From Treponema sp. (GTDB lineage Bacteria; Spirochaetota; Spirochaetia; Treponematales; Breznakiellaceae), in assembly GCA_031281855.1 (NCBI GenBank), contig JAITEW010000107.1, positions 1-9,263 on the forward strand: a DNA stretch of 9,263 nt. Direction: 5' to 3'. Shown piece by piece: positions 1 to 7,174 of this stretch (position 1 is the first letter of the stretch; the number at the start of each line of letters is the position of its first letter). The notes under the pieces were generated by a model. The model did no database searches and was not told the DNA's origin. It worked only from the letters and a program-made list of their open reading frames with translations. A program made the position numbers and the translations under genes.

Positions 1-186
1 TTACGGGCGTATGAACAATACGAGAAGGCGGCGTCCGACTGGACGAGCGGGATAAACGGAGCCAGGCGGGAAGGCAGAGAAGAAGAACAAAAAGAAATCG
101 CTAAGAAAGCCCTGGCCGAAGGGGCTGCGGTGGATTTTGTTTGTAAAATTACCGGTTTGGATGAAGAGACTATCAGAAAGCTTTAA
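1..186 (+). CDS. C-terminal end of an Rpn/PD-(D/E)XK nuclease-type (transposase-like) family protein, partial
   Basis: An open frame runs in from the left edge and stops at TAA 184-186, leaving 61 codons. The visible part begins with a charged segment (AYEQYEKAASDW), passes through a Glu/Lys/Arg-rich helix (GARREGREEEQKEIAKKALAEG) and ends with a small helical motif, KITGLDEETIRKL. Glu/Lys/Gly-rich linkers followed by a final V..I.GL..E.I..L motif are typical C-termini of Rpn-family PD-(D/E)XK proteins, which are often annotated as transposase-like or conserved hypothetical proteins and are multicopy in some treponemes. The catalytic domain lies outside the window, so neither activity nor intactness can be judged. 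The next gene starts 111 bases downstream and appears to have its own promoter, so this gene is probably not part of the PBP operon. The family call rests on the C-terminal pattern alone; another protein with a coiled, charged tail is possible. Confidence 0.6.
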   Translation, partial: LRAYEQYEKAASDWTSGINGARREGREEEQKEIAKKALAEGAAVDFVCKITGLDEETIRKL

Positions 187-261
187 TTCGTGTTTTTGTT
201 TTTAAGGAAGTTCGCAGCCGGGCTCTCAACAACTTAATGGCGGGTCAAGTTTAGCGGTATA

Positions 262-290
262 TTGACAAATTTGAAGCCAAAACATAACCT
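262..290 (+). promoter_or_regulatory. Candidate sigma70-type promoter for the PBP operon
   Basis: A perfect -35 hexamer TTGACA lies at 262-267. Seventeen bases further on is TAACCT (285-290), a weak -10 match (3 of 6); CATAAC at 283-288 is a better match (4 of 6) but with a 15-base spacer. This is the only good promoter-like site in the 111-base spacer 187-297. The rest of the spacer is a T-rich stretch (about 191-203) followed by mixed sequence with no convincing hairpin. If the 285-290 box is used, transcription would start at about 297-298, on or next to the chosen ATG. The -35 is strong but the -10 is poor, so this is only a candidate. Confidence 0.4.
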
Positions 291-297
291 TTTCAGT

Positions 298-2973
298 ATG
301 AACCGGCAGAATTCTTCCATAATGTTTGCCTTTCTTATTCGCGTTCTGGCAGCCGTGATAGTCGTCCTGGCGGTGGTTATCGGGATCGGCCTTGGCTGGT
401 CGCTGGCAGAAACATCAAATATTAAAAACCAGGAAAATTTTATGGATCTTGCCCCGGCGCTGCCGACAAAGATCCTGGACATCAACGGGAACCTGGTAAC
501 GGAATTTTCGGCTGACGAAAAACGGGAACTGGTGTCCCTGAACGAACTGCCTAAGCACCTTATTTACGCCGTACTGGCACGGGAGGACCCGGACTTTTAT
601 AACCACAAGGGTTTCAGCATACGGGGTATTGTCCGGGCGGCGTACGGCCAGGTACGGCAGAAGCTTTTTCACGGCGGTTCTTTAGGCGGCGGCTCCACTA
701 TCACCCAGCAGGTGGCAGGGACCCTCTACGCGGACCGCACGGATCTGCGGCTGACCAGGAAGATACGGGAACTCTGGTGGGCGCTCCAGATGGAACGGCG
801 CTATACCAAAAACGAAATTCTCGAAATATACCTCAACTACATGATCATGGGCCCAGGAGTGTACGGCGTGGAAGCCGCGAGCCAGTATTTCTTCGGCCAC
901 AGCGCGCGGGAAATCACCCTTGCTGAAGCGGCTATCCTGGTGATCCAGCTTTCCAGCCCTACACGCTACAACCCCCTTAACAACCCCAACGACGCCATGG
1001 ACCGGCAGCGCAGTGTTCTGGACCGCATGATCGAACTGGGCTATACCACGAAGGACGAAGCCGAGGCTTCCTTTAACGACTATTGGGACAATTACGATTA
1101 TACCCGGGCGTCTACCGCTGCGTACTACAACCGGGAAGACGCGGCGCCGTGGTTCAGCGAATATGTGCGCCGGGAACTGGACGGCATGATGTACGGGACC
1201 ATGGACTACTACCGCGACGGGTATACGGTCCACACTACCCTAAACCTGAAGCACCAGGAAGCGGCGGCTAAATTCATGGAAGAAGGCCTGGTAAAAGCCA
1301 ACACCGAGTACGCCAGATCTTCCTTAACCAGCAACCTCCAGGCCGAACGGACCTATATCCCCATTGTAGAGCTTCTTTCGCTTTACTTTGACCTTGAGGA
1401 TATCCACGCCACGTCGAACAGCCAGAACGAACAAAAAGCCATGGCCCGGTATACCAAGGTCATCAATCCCATTGTGGATATGGCTGCCCTGGCCTTCGGA
1501 ATACCGGACTTAAAGCCCTTTACCAGCGCGGGTTTTGCGAACCTCAAAACCTCTACTGAACAGAACCTCGTAGAAGGGGCGCTGATTTCCCTTGAAAACG
1601 AAACCGGCTATATTACGGCTATCATCGGGGGTTCCAGGTACGATGAATCGAACCAGTACATACGCGCCACTCAGGGCAATCTCCAGCCCGGAAGCTCCTT
1701 CAAGCCCCTCTACTATTCGGCGGCCATTGACAGCCGGAAATGGAATCCTACTACCCAGATAAACGACAGCCCCATTGTGTTCCACAACGAAGACGGGACC
1801 CCCTATTTGCCGTTGAATTTCAAGGGCGAATGGAAGGGAACGGTGCTGCTCTACGATGCCCTTGCGCAGTCCATGAACGTGCCTTCCCTCAAGGTCCTGG
1901 ATTCCATCGGCTTTGACGCGGCTATCGACAGGGCCGCTGCCCTGCTGGGGTATACGAGCCAGGATCAGATACGCGCCGTCTTCCCCAGAGTGTACCCCCT
2001 GGGCCTGGGGATCATATCGACGTCGCCGCTCCGTATGGCCAGGGCTTTCGCTGTTTTTGCCAACCAGGGCAGGGAGGTGACCCCTATTGCCATCAGATCC
2101 GTAGAAGACCGGAACGGCCGGGTAATTCTGGATGTCGAGAGGGACCTGCGGCTCGAACAGCGGCGCAAAGGGAATGAAATCCAGGTGATTAGCCCCCAGA
2201 ACGCCTATGTTATGACGAATATGCTCAAGAAAACAGTGGAACTGGGAACCCTGAACAGCCCCTCTTTTAACCGTTCCGACTGGAGCTACAAATTCACCTT
2301 TAAAGATGAAAACGGTAAAAACTTCAAAATGCCTATGGCAGGGAAAACAGGAACCCCTCAGAACTGGTCCGACGCCTGGACAGTGGGATTCTCGCCTTAC
2401 TACACCACCGCTATCTGGTTCGGTTTTGACAAACCCGGAAACTCCCTGGGGGTTAACCTTACCGGTTCAACCCTGGCAGGACCGGTATGGGCCGATTACA
2501 TGCGGGAAATCCACCAGGGCCTGCCTTTTAAGGATTTTGTCCGTCCTACATCGGGAATCATAGATGTTACTGTGTGCGCCAAGTCCGGGCTCCTCAAAAC
2601 AGCGGCCTGCAACCAGGGCGAAGTAACCCTCCCGTTCCTGGAAGGAACCCAGCCCACCCTTTACTGCGATGTTCACGGCAACACAGGTTCAATCGAAACG
2701 AACCTGAACCGTCTGAGGATCGATACCTTTGTCATTGACGATTCGCAGGTCCTGGAAAACCTTTCCATGCCGGCGCTGCCTGCGGAATTCATGAATGAGA
2801 TCAATTCAACAACAAACACCGGCAGGACCAACACGTCCAACCGCAGCTCCTCAAGCCGGACCCAGACGGCGCGGAACAGCGGCGGCGGAAATTCAGGTTC
2901 TTCCAGACAGGAAACCGTTATCCCTCCCGATTACGGTATAGAACTGCCGACGTATAACCCCCTTCTGGAGTAA
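298..2973 (+). CDS. Bifunctional class A penicillin-binding protein, PBP1A family (peptidoglycan glycosyltransferase/transpeptidase)
   Basis: This 891-residue protein should polymerise lipid II into glycan strands and cross-link the stem peptides outside the cytoplasmic membrane. One signal-anchor helix spans residues 9-35. The glycosyltransferase (GT51) domain shows RED.DFY.H.G with catalytic Glu96, GGGSTITQQ (130-138), RKIRE with the second acidic residue Glu158, and ILEIYLN (174-180). The penicillin-binding transpeptidase domain shows all three motifs: SSFK with nucleophile Ser466 and Lys469, SMN (525-527) and KTGT (683-686). A helical segment of about 90 residues (337-425) lies between the two domains. 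A Ser/Thr/Asn/Gly/Arg-rich low-complexity tail (836-872) precedes the end. Both activities look intact. The start is uncertain: an in-frame TTG at 262 would add 12 residues but lies inside the TTGACA box, and neither it nor ATG 298 has a clear Shine-Dalgarno; ATG 322 is a further option, at the start of the membrane helix. The stop is followed after 11 bases by the ParB-domain gene, which suggests co-transcription. Confidence 0.95.
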   Translation: MNRQNSSIMFAFLIRVLAAVIVVLAVVIGIGLGWSLAETSNIKNQENFMDLAPALPTKILDINGNLVTEFSADEKRELVSLNELPKHLIYAVLAREDPDFYNHKGFSIRGIVRAAYGQVRQKLFHGGSLGGGSTITQQVAGTLYADRTDLRLTRKIRELWWALQMERRYTKNEILEIYLNYMIMGPGVYGVEAASQYFFGHSAREITLAEAAILVIQLSSPTRYNPLNNPNDAMDRQRSVLDRMIELGYTTKDEAEASFNDYWDNYDYTRASTAAYYNREDAAPWFSEYVRRELDGMMYGTMDYYRDGYTVHTTLNLKHQEAAAKFMEEGLVKANTEYARSSLTSNLQAERTYIPIVELLSLYFDLEDIHATSNSQNEQKAMARYTKVINPIVDMAALAFGIPDLKPFTSAGFANLKTSTEQNLVEGALISLENETGYITAIIGGSRYDESNQYIRATQGNLQPGSSFKPLYYSAAIDSRKWNPTTQINDSPIVFHNEDGTPYLPLNFKGEWKGTVLLYDALAQSMNVPSLKVLDSIGFDAAIDRAAALLGYTSQDQIRAVFPRVYPLGLGIISTSPLRMARAFAVFANQGREVTPIAIRSVEDRNGRVILDVERDLRLEQRRKGNEIQVISPQNAYVMTNMLKKTVELGTLNSPSFNRSDWSYKFTFKDENGKNFKMPMAGKTGTPQNWSDAWTVGFSPYYTTAIWFGFDKPGNSLGVNLTGSTLAGPVWADYMREIHQGLPFKDFVRPTSGIIDVTVCAKSGLLKTAACNQGEVTLPFLEGTQPTLYCDVHGNTGSIETNLNRLRIDTFVIDDSQVLENLSMPALPAEFMNEINSTTNTGRTNTSNRSSSSRTQTARNSGGGNSGSSRQETVIPPDYGIELPTYNPLLE

Positions 2974-2984
2974 CAGGAAAAGCT

Positions 2985-3377
2985 ATGCAGATTCCTATTG
3001 AAGATATAAAGGTAAAAAAGCGAGTCCGGAAAGAACTGGGAGATGTGGCATCCCTGGCGGACAGCCTCAAGCATTTTGGCCAGATCAACCCTGTGGTGAT
3101 CACGAAGAACAATGTACTCATCGCCGGGGAGCGCCGTCTGGAGGCGGCCAAATCCCTGGGCTGGAGGACCATCAACGCTGTAGTGATGGAATTTCCCGAC
3201 GCCCTTTCAAAGCTGGAATACGAAGTTGAAGAAAACATCCAGCGCAGGGATTTTACCCCCCAGGAAGTAGCGGAAGCCACGCGGCGCATCTACCGCTTAA
3301 AGAACCCTTCTTTATTCAGGCGTATTCTCAATGCGATACTGCGTTTTTTCAGGAAGCTTTTCGGAACCGGAAGCTGA
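2985..3377 (+). CDS. Stand-alone ParB/Spo0J N-terminal-domain protein with amphipathic C-terminal helix
   Basis: The protein has 130 residues, against about 280-300 for a full ParB. Residues 3-100 match the ParB N-terminal (ParB/sulfiredoxin-like, CTP- or nucleotide-binding) fold in order: IPIEDIKV (3-10), SLADSLKHFGQINPVVI (23-39), LIAGERRLEAAKSLGW (45-60) with the GERR box, and the ENIQRRDFTPQEVAEA segment (83-98). The frame ends just after the last of these, so the helix-turn-helix that reads parS and the dimerisation domain are missing. It is therefore unlikely to act as a normal partition protein. The last part, residues 110-126 (LFRRILNAILRFFRKLF), forms a clean amphipathic helix with Arg/Lys/Asn on one face and Leu/Ile/Phe on the other, so membrane association is plausible. 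An AGGAA ribosome site (2975-2979) sits five bases before the ATG, within the 11-base gap after the PBP stop, so translation is probably coupled. Substrate and partner are unknown; a role in envelope work is inferred from position only. Confidence 0.85.
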   Translation: MQIPIEDIKVKKRVRKELGDVASLADSLKHFGQINPVVITKNNVLIAGERRLEAAKSLGWRTINAVVMEFPDALSKLEYEVEENIQRRDFTPQEVAEATRRIYRLKNPSLFRRILNAILRFFRKLFGTGS

Positions 3378-3398
3378 AGTTTTAACATCAACCTGTGC

Positions 3399-3403
3399 GA
3401 GGA
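3399..3403 (+). promoter_or_regulatory. Shine-Dalgarno that sets the kinase start at GTG 3410
   Basis: GAGGA is followed by six bases and then GTG 3410, a standard spacing. An earlier in-frame GTG at 3395 lies upstream of this site and has no purine-rich sequence before it. The site therefore argues for GTG 3410 as the true start, giving a protein five residues shorter than the longest frame. Confidence 0.7.
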
Positions 3404-3409
3404 AAAAGG

Positions 3410-6400
3410 GTGAAACAATTTATCAATACTGTCCGTACCGGAGTAGAATCGTTTATAACCCGCCTCGGCCTGGGAATGCGGGCAAAACTCATTCTGATTT
3501 TCGTTGTGATAAAGGTAATCCCCCTGGTGTTCCTTACGTTGATGGCCTGGGGGCAGGCCCAGAGCCTGGGAAGGGAACTTAAAAGCCGTACTGAGGAACT
3601 CAAGGAAAAAGCCGTCACAGCCCTTACGCAGATGGGAGAGATCGCTGTCGAGGATTCGGTAAGGGCCCTGAACAATTCTGCTACCGAGCAGATTGAGCGG
3701 ACAAGCACGGATCTGGCGAACCGGGTGGCTGAGTTCCTTTATGACAGGGACAAAGATATCCTCTACGCCTCAGGGCTGGAGCCTTCGGAAGCGGCATACA
3801 GGCATTTCATTTCCGGTAAAACCCGGTCCCTGGTAAAACAGCGGGAATGGGTCCTGGCTGAAGACGGCAAATCCTGGGTTCCCGCAAAGCCCCTTGAGTA
3901 CGGCGCCGCTTCCCCTTCATCTAACCCCGAAAACGATACTAATTACCACAACGTCCCCCGTATCATCTGGGAAACCGAAGAACGCCCTTTGTACCTCGAA
4001 ATGACCTATGTGGATCTTGAAGGCAACGAACTCATAAAGGTTACCACGTCGGACCAGATGGACAGGGCCAGGAAAAACGTTTCCAACAGGCTCAACACCT
4101 ATGTAAAGGCGGAAACCTATTTTGAGGAGCTTAAAAACCTCAAAGCCCGGGAAATTTACGTTTCCGACGTAATCGGCGCCTATGTGCGATCCCGCCTTAT
4201 CGGGATGTATACGCCGGAAAACGCCGCGGCCCGGGGCATGGAATTCGCGCCTGAGGAAGAAGCCTACGCCGGGCAGGAAAACCCCAACGGCAAACGCTTT
4301 AAGGGTATAATACGCTGGGCCTCCCCGGTAGTCCGTGGCGGAAGGGTTACCGGGTATGTAACCCTGGCGCTGGATCACGATCACATTATGGAATTTGTGG
4401 ATCATCTGACGCCTATGAGCGAACGCTATGTGGAAATGCCCAGCGCCTTTGAGGGGAATTACGCCTTTATCTGGGATTATAACTGCAGGAGCATCTGCCA
4501 TCCCAGGCACCATTCCATTGTGGGCTATAACCCGGACACAGGGGAGCCTGAAGTCCCCTGGCTTGAAGACCGCATCTACAACGACTGGCAGGCATCGGGG
4601 CTCAGTTATACGGAATTCATCAAAGGCGTGGAGCCTTTCCGGGAACAGTCGAGATCCAAAAAACCGGCGCCTGAGCTGACCGCAGCGGGGCTCGTCGGGC
4701 TTGACGGACGCTACCTCAACAACGCCCCGCAGTGCACCGGCTGGTTTGATCTTACCAGAGAAGGGGGGTCAGGCTCCTTCCTCATACTCTGGAGCGGGAT
4801 CTGGAAACCCAATACTGCGGCGACTATTCCCTACTATACCGGACGCTACGGCAGCACCAAGCGGGGTTTCGGCTTTGTGGCTATCGGCGCGGGGCTTGAA
4901 GATTTCCAGCGTCCGGCGCTGGAAACAAAAGCGGTATTGGACAATGTCCACAGCAACGCGGACGCGGATCTTCTCGCTGCTTCCAATGATGCCGCCAGGG
5001 CCATTGCCGGCAACCTCCTGTCCACCAACGTTAAGCTCATCGTCTCTGCGGGCTTTATGATCATCCTCGTGGTATTCATCGCCATCTGGATGGCTTCGAC
5101 CTTTACCAGGAGCATCATGGACCTCAACAGAGGTATTTCCCGTTTCCGCAGAGGAGAGCGGCAATTCCGTTTTAACGCCCCGGTAAAAGACGAGATAGGC
5201 ACCCTCGCGGACGCTTTTGACGAAATGGCCGACAGCCTGGTCGAAGCCGACCGGGGCCCTATGGTGATCGCCGATATGGACATGCGGATCATCTATACCA
5301 ACAAACAGGGCCTTGAGGCGGTAGGCAAACCCCTTGAGGAAATACAGGGAAAACCCTATTCAAATATCAGCATCTATCCTATCAATTCCGAGTACGATCC
5401 CGTAGCCGCCCTGGAGAACGGCAGGGATGCGGAGGTCCTCTATCTCCCGGATTTGAAACGGTATTTCAAGGGCGAGGCTTCTTATCTTACGGATAAAAAC
5501 GGGAACAAGATCGGCTACATTATCATCTCCACAGACGCCACCGAAATAATCGAAGAGCAGAAAAAAACCACAAAACAGAAAATCCTGCTGGACACGATTT
5601 TCGCGGCGTCGCCGGATCTTATCTGGTACTATGACGGCGAAGGGACGTTTCTGGCAGCCAACCCCCGGTACGCGGCTCTGACAGGAAAAAGCCCTGAGGA
5701 AATCACCGGCTTGAAGTACAGTGATATACTCCCTGCTGATGCCGTCGCCGATTTCCGGGAAACAAAACGGAAAATCATAGAATCCCGGAAACCCCTTTAC
5801 ACCGAGCAGCTACGGACCTTCGCGGACGGGCACAAGGAAATCCTGGACACGGTTTTGACCCCTATATTCGATAATTCAGGCGGACTCGTGGGAATCCTGG
5901 GCTTTGCCCGGGACGTAACTGCAAGGGTGCATATTGAGCAGGAGCTCAGGCATACCCAGCAGGAACTGGAAAAAGCCGTAGCCGACGCCAACAGGGCCAA
6001 CGAACACAAAGGCGAATTCCTCGCCCGCATGAGCCACGAGATCCGCACACCTATGAACGCCATTATCGGCATGACCGGTATTGTAAAAAAGAAAATCGCC
6101 GAACCGGGATTGGATCCCATTGAAGTCCTTGCCAATATCGGCCAGATAGAAGCTTCTTCCCAGCATCTCCTGGGACTCCTCAACGACATTCTGGACATCT
6201 CCAAGATCGAAGCCGGAAAGATAGAGCTCAGCAGCGAATTCCTGGATCTGCCCAAGCTGCTGGGCACGGTTACGGCTATCATTAAGCCGCGGTGCGATGA
6301 AAAGAACATCGCCTTCACCGTTACCGCTGATCTTCCCGCTCATGCGGCTTTTTCGGGCGACTCTCTCAGGCTCAGGCAGGTGCTTATCAACCTTTTAGGC

Positions 6401-7153
6401 AACGCCGTAAAATTCACTCCTGAGGTCGGAAAAATTGATTTCACGGTACGGCTTAAAGAACGCAGGGACGGCAAAGCCCTGATTTATTTTGCCGTCAGGG
6501 ATACAGGGATCGGGATTCCGGAAGAAGCCCGGAAAAACCTTTTCAAGCCCTTTGAGCAAACTTCGAGCCGCATATCCCAAAAATACGGCGGAACCGGCCT
6601 GGGCCTTGCTATATCCCGGAGCATCGTCCTCCTTTTCGGCGGTGATATTACGGTACAGAGCAAAGAAGGGGAAGGCAGCGAATTCAGTTTTGAAATCTGG
6701 CTGCCTGAGGCGGAAGCCGAAAAGGACGTGGAACTTGAAGTTACCAACGCCGAAGGCCGGCTCAAGGGCAGGCGCGCCCTTATGGTGGACGATGTGGATA
6801 TCAACCGCTTCATCACTGTCAACATGCTGGAATACACAGGCATTGATACCGATGAAGCTGCCGACGGAATCCAAGCCTTCGAGGCTTTCAAAAAATCACC
6901 TGAGAATTATTACGATATCATCTACATGGACATACAGATGCCGAACATGAACGGCTATGAAGCATCCATGGCCATACGTTCCCTGGACCGCCCTGACGCC
7001 AAAACAATACCCATCGTGGCCCTTACGGCAAACGCTTTCAAAGAGGATATAGACAAGGCCCTGCAATCGGGGATGAACGCCCACCTGGCCAAGCCCCTGG
7101 AACTGGACAAGCTGCTGGAGCTGACCTTCAAGCTGATACGCGGCGCAAAGTGA
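3410..7153 (+). CDS. Membrane-bound hybrid sensor histidine kinase (large periplasmic sensor, HAMP, two PAS, HisKA, HATPase, receiver)
   Basis: This 1247-residue protein should sense a signal outside the cytoplasmic membrane, autophosphorylate on His and pass phosphate to its own receiver. Domains in order: membrane helix 1 (about 27-47); an extracytoplasmic region of about 495 residues resembling large Cache-type sensors; membrane helix 2 (about 543-563); HAMP linker with a DEIGTLADAFDEMA segment (to about 613); PAS 1 (about 617-718); PAS 2 (about 724-842); a short coiled coil; HisKA with MSHEIRTPMNAIIGM and phospho-acceptor His876; HATPase_c with NLLGNAVKFTP (N box), DTGIGIP (G1) and GGTGLGLAI (G2); and a receiver with acidic pair Asp1127/Asp1128, phospho-acceptor Asp1174 (YMDIQMPNMNG), Thr1206 and Lys1228. 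All catalytic residues are present. There is no HPt, DNA-binding or enzymatic output domain, so a separate phosphotransfer partner is expected elsewhere. The GTG start is chosen because of the GAGGA site at 3399-3403. It follows the ParB-domain gene by 32 bases without a terminator, so it is probably the last gene of the PBP operon. The ligand is unknown. Confidence 0.95.
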   Translation: MKQFINTVRTGVESFITRLGLGMRAKLILIFVVIKVIPLVFLTLMAWGQAQSLGRELKSRTEELKEKAVTALTQMGEIAVEDSVRALNNSATEQIERTSTDLANRVAEFLYDRDKDILYASGLEPSEAAYRHFISGKTRSLVKQREWVLAEDGKSWVPAKPLEYGAASPSSNPENDTNYHNVPRIIWETEERPLYLEMTYVDLEGNELIKVTTSDQMDRARKNVSNRLNTYVKAETYFEELKNLKAREIYVSDVIGAYVRSRLIGMYTPENAAARGMEFAPEEEAYAGQENPNGKRFKGIIRWASPVVRGGRVTGYVTLALDHDHIMEFVDHLTPMSERYVEMPSAFEGNYAFIWDYNCRSICHPRHHSIVGYNPDTGEPEVPWLEDRIYNDWQASGLSYTEFIKGVEPFREQSRSKKPAPELTAAGLVGLDGRYLNNAPQCTGWFDLTREGGSGSFLILWSGIWKPNTAATIPYYTGRYGSTKRGFGFVAIGAGLEDFQRPALETKAVLDNVHSNADADLLAASNDAARAIAGNLLSTNVKLIVSAGFMIILVVFIAIWMASTFTRSIMDLNRGISRFRRGERQFRFNAPVKDEIGTLADAFDEMADSLVEADRGPMVIADMDMRIIYTNKQGLEAVGKPLEEIQGKPYSNISIYPINSEYDPVAALENGRDAEVLYLPDLKRYFKGEASYLTDKNGNKIGYIIISTDATEIIEEQKKTTKQKILLDTIFAASPDLIWYYDGEGTFLAANPRYAALTGKSPEEITGLKYSDILPADAVADFRETKRKIIESRKPLYTEQLRTFADGHKEILDTVLTPIFDNSGGLVGILGFARDVTARVHIEQELRHTQQELEKAVADANRANEHKGEFLARMSHEIRTPMNAIIGMTGIVKKKIAEPGLDPIEVLANIGQIEASSQHLLGLLNDILDISKIEAGKIELSSEFLDLPKLLGTVTAIIKPRCDEKNIAFTVTADLPAHAAFSGDSLRLRQVLINLLGNAVKFTPEVGKIDFTVRLKERRDGKALIYFAVRDTGIGIPEEARKNLFKPFEQTSSRISQKYGGTGLGLAISRSIVLLFGGDITVQSKEGEGSEFSFEIWLPEAEAEKDVELEVTNAEGRLKGRRALMVDDVDINRFITVNMLEYTGIDTDEAADGIQAFEAFKKSPENYYDIIYMDIQMPNMNGYEASMAIRSLDRPDAKTIPIVALTANAFKEDIDKALQSGMNAHLAKPLELDKLLELTFKLIRGAK

Positions 7154-7159
7154 AAAGCG

Positions 7160-7174
7160 AACGGCGCCGCCGTT
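7160..7174. terminator. Short hairpin in the convergent gap, possible weak two-way terminator
   Basis: AACGGC and GCCGTT form a perfect six-base-pair stem around a three-base GCC loop, in the 20-base gap between the kinase stop (7151-7153) and the EF-G stop (7174-7176); the last base of the stem is shared with the EF-G stop codon. On the minus strand the stem is followed a few bases later by TTTT and then TTT, a weak T tract. On the plus strand no T run follows. It may end EF-G transcription, but stem length and tail are below those of a strong intrinsic terminator. Confidence 0.35.

Noticed and set aside
174..205. Intrinsic terminator after the first gene (AAAGCTTT palindrome followed by TTTTTGTTTTT)
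   Set aside because: The palindrome is short, A/T-rich, has no room for a loop and overlaps the stop codon. A T-rich stretch alone is not enough to call a terminator.
231..251. Inverted repeat AACTT...AAGTT in the spacer before the PBP gene
   Set aside because: Only five base pairs around an 11-base loop, expected by chance; no sign of an operator.
682..1233. Long open frame (183 codons) on the minus strand within the PBP gene
   Set aside because: It lies wholly opposite the conserved glycosyltransferase region. Its translation has no recognisable motif and is typical of shadow frames opposite G+C-rich codons.
3300..3377. The short ParB-domain protein as a frameshifted longer ParB
   Set aside because: No helix-turn-helix-like continuation was seen in the roughly 30 bases before the next gene, which has its own ribosome site. 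The C-terminal helix is too regular to look like random out-of-frame sequence.
3395..3409. Earlier GTG start (3395) for the kinase
   Set aside because: It has no ribosome site upstream, whereas GTG 3410 has GAGGA at an ideal distance. The added residues carry no recognisable feature.
3917..4513. Long open frame (198 codons) on the minus strand within the kinase gene
   Set aside because: It is fully antisense to the kinase sensor region and has a shadow-like composition rich in Gly, Val, Phe and His. The sense frame is clearly the real gene.
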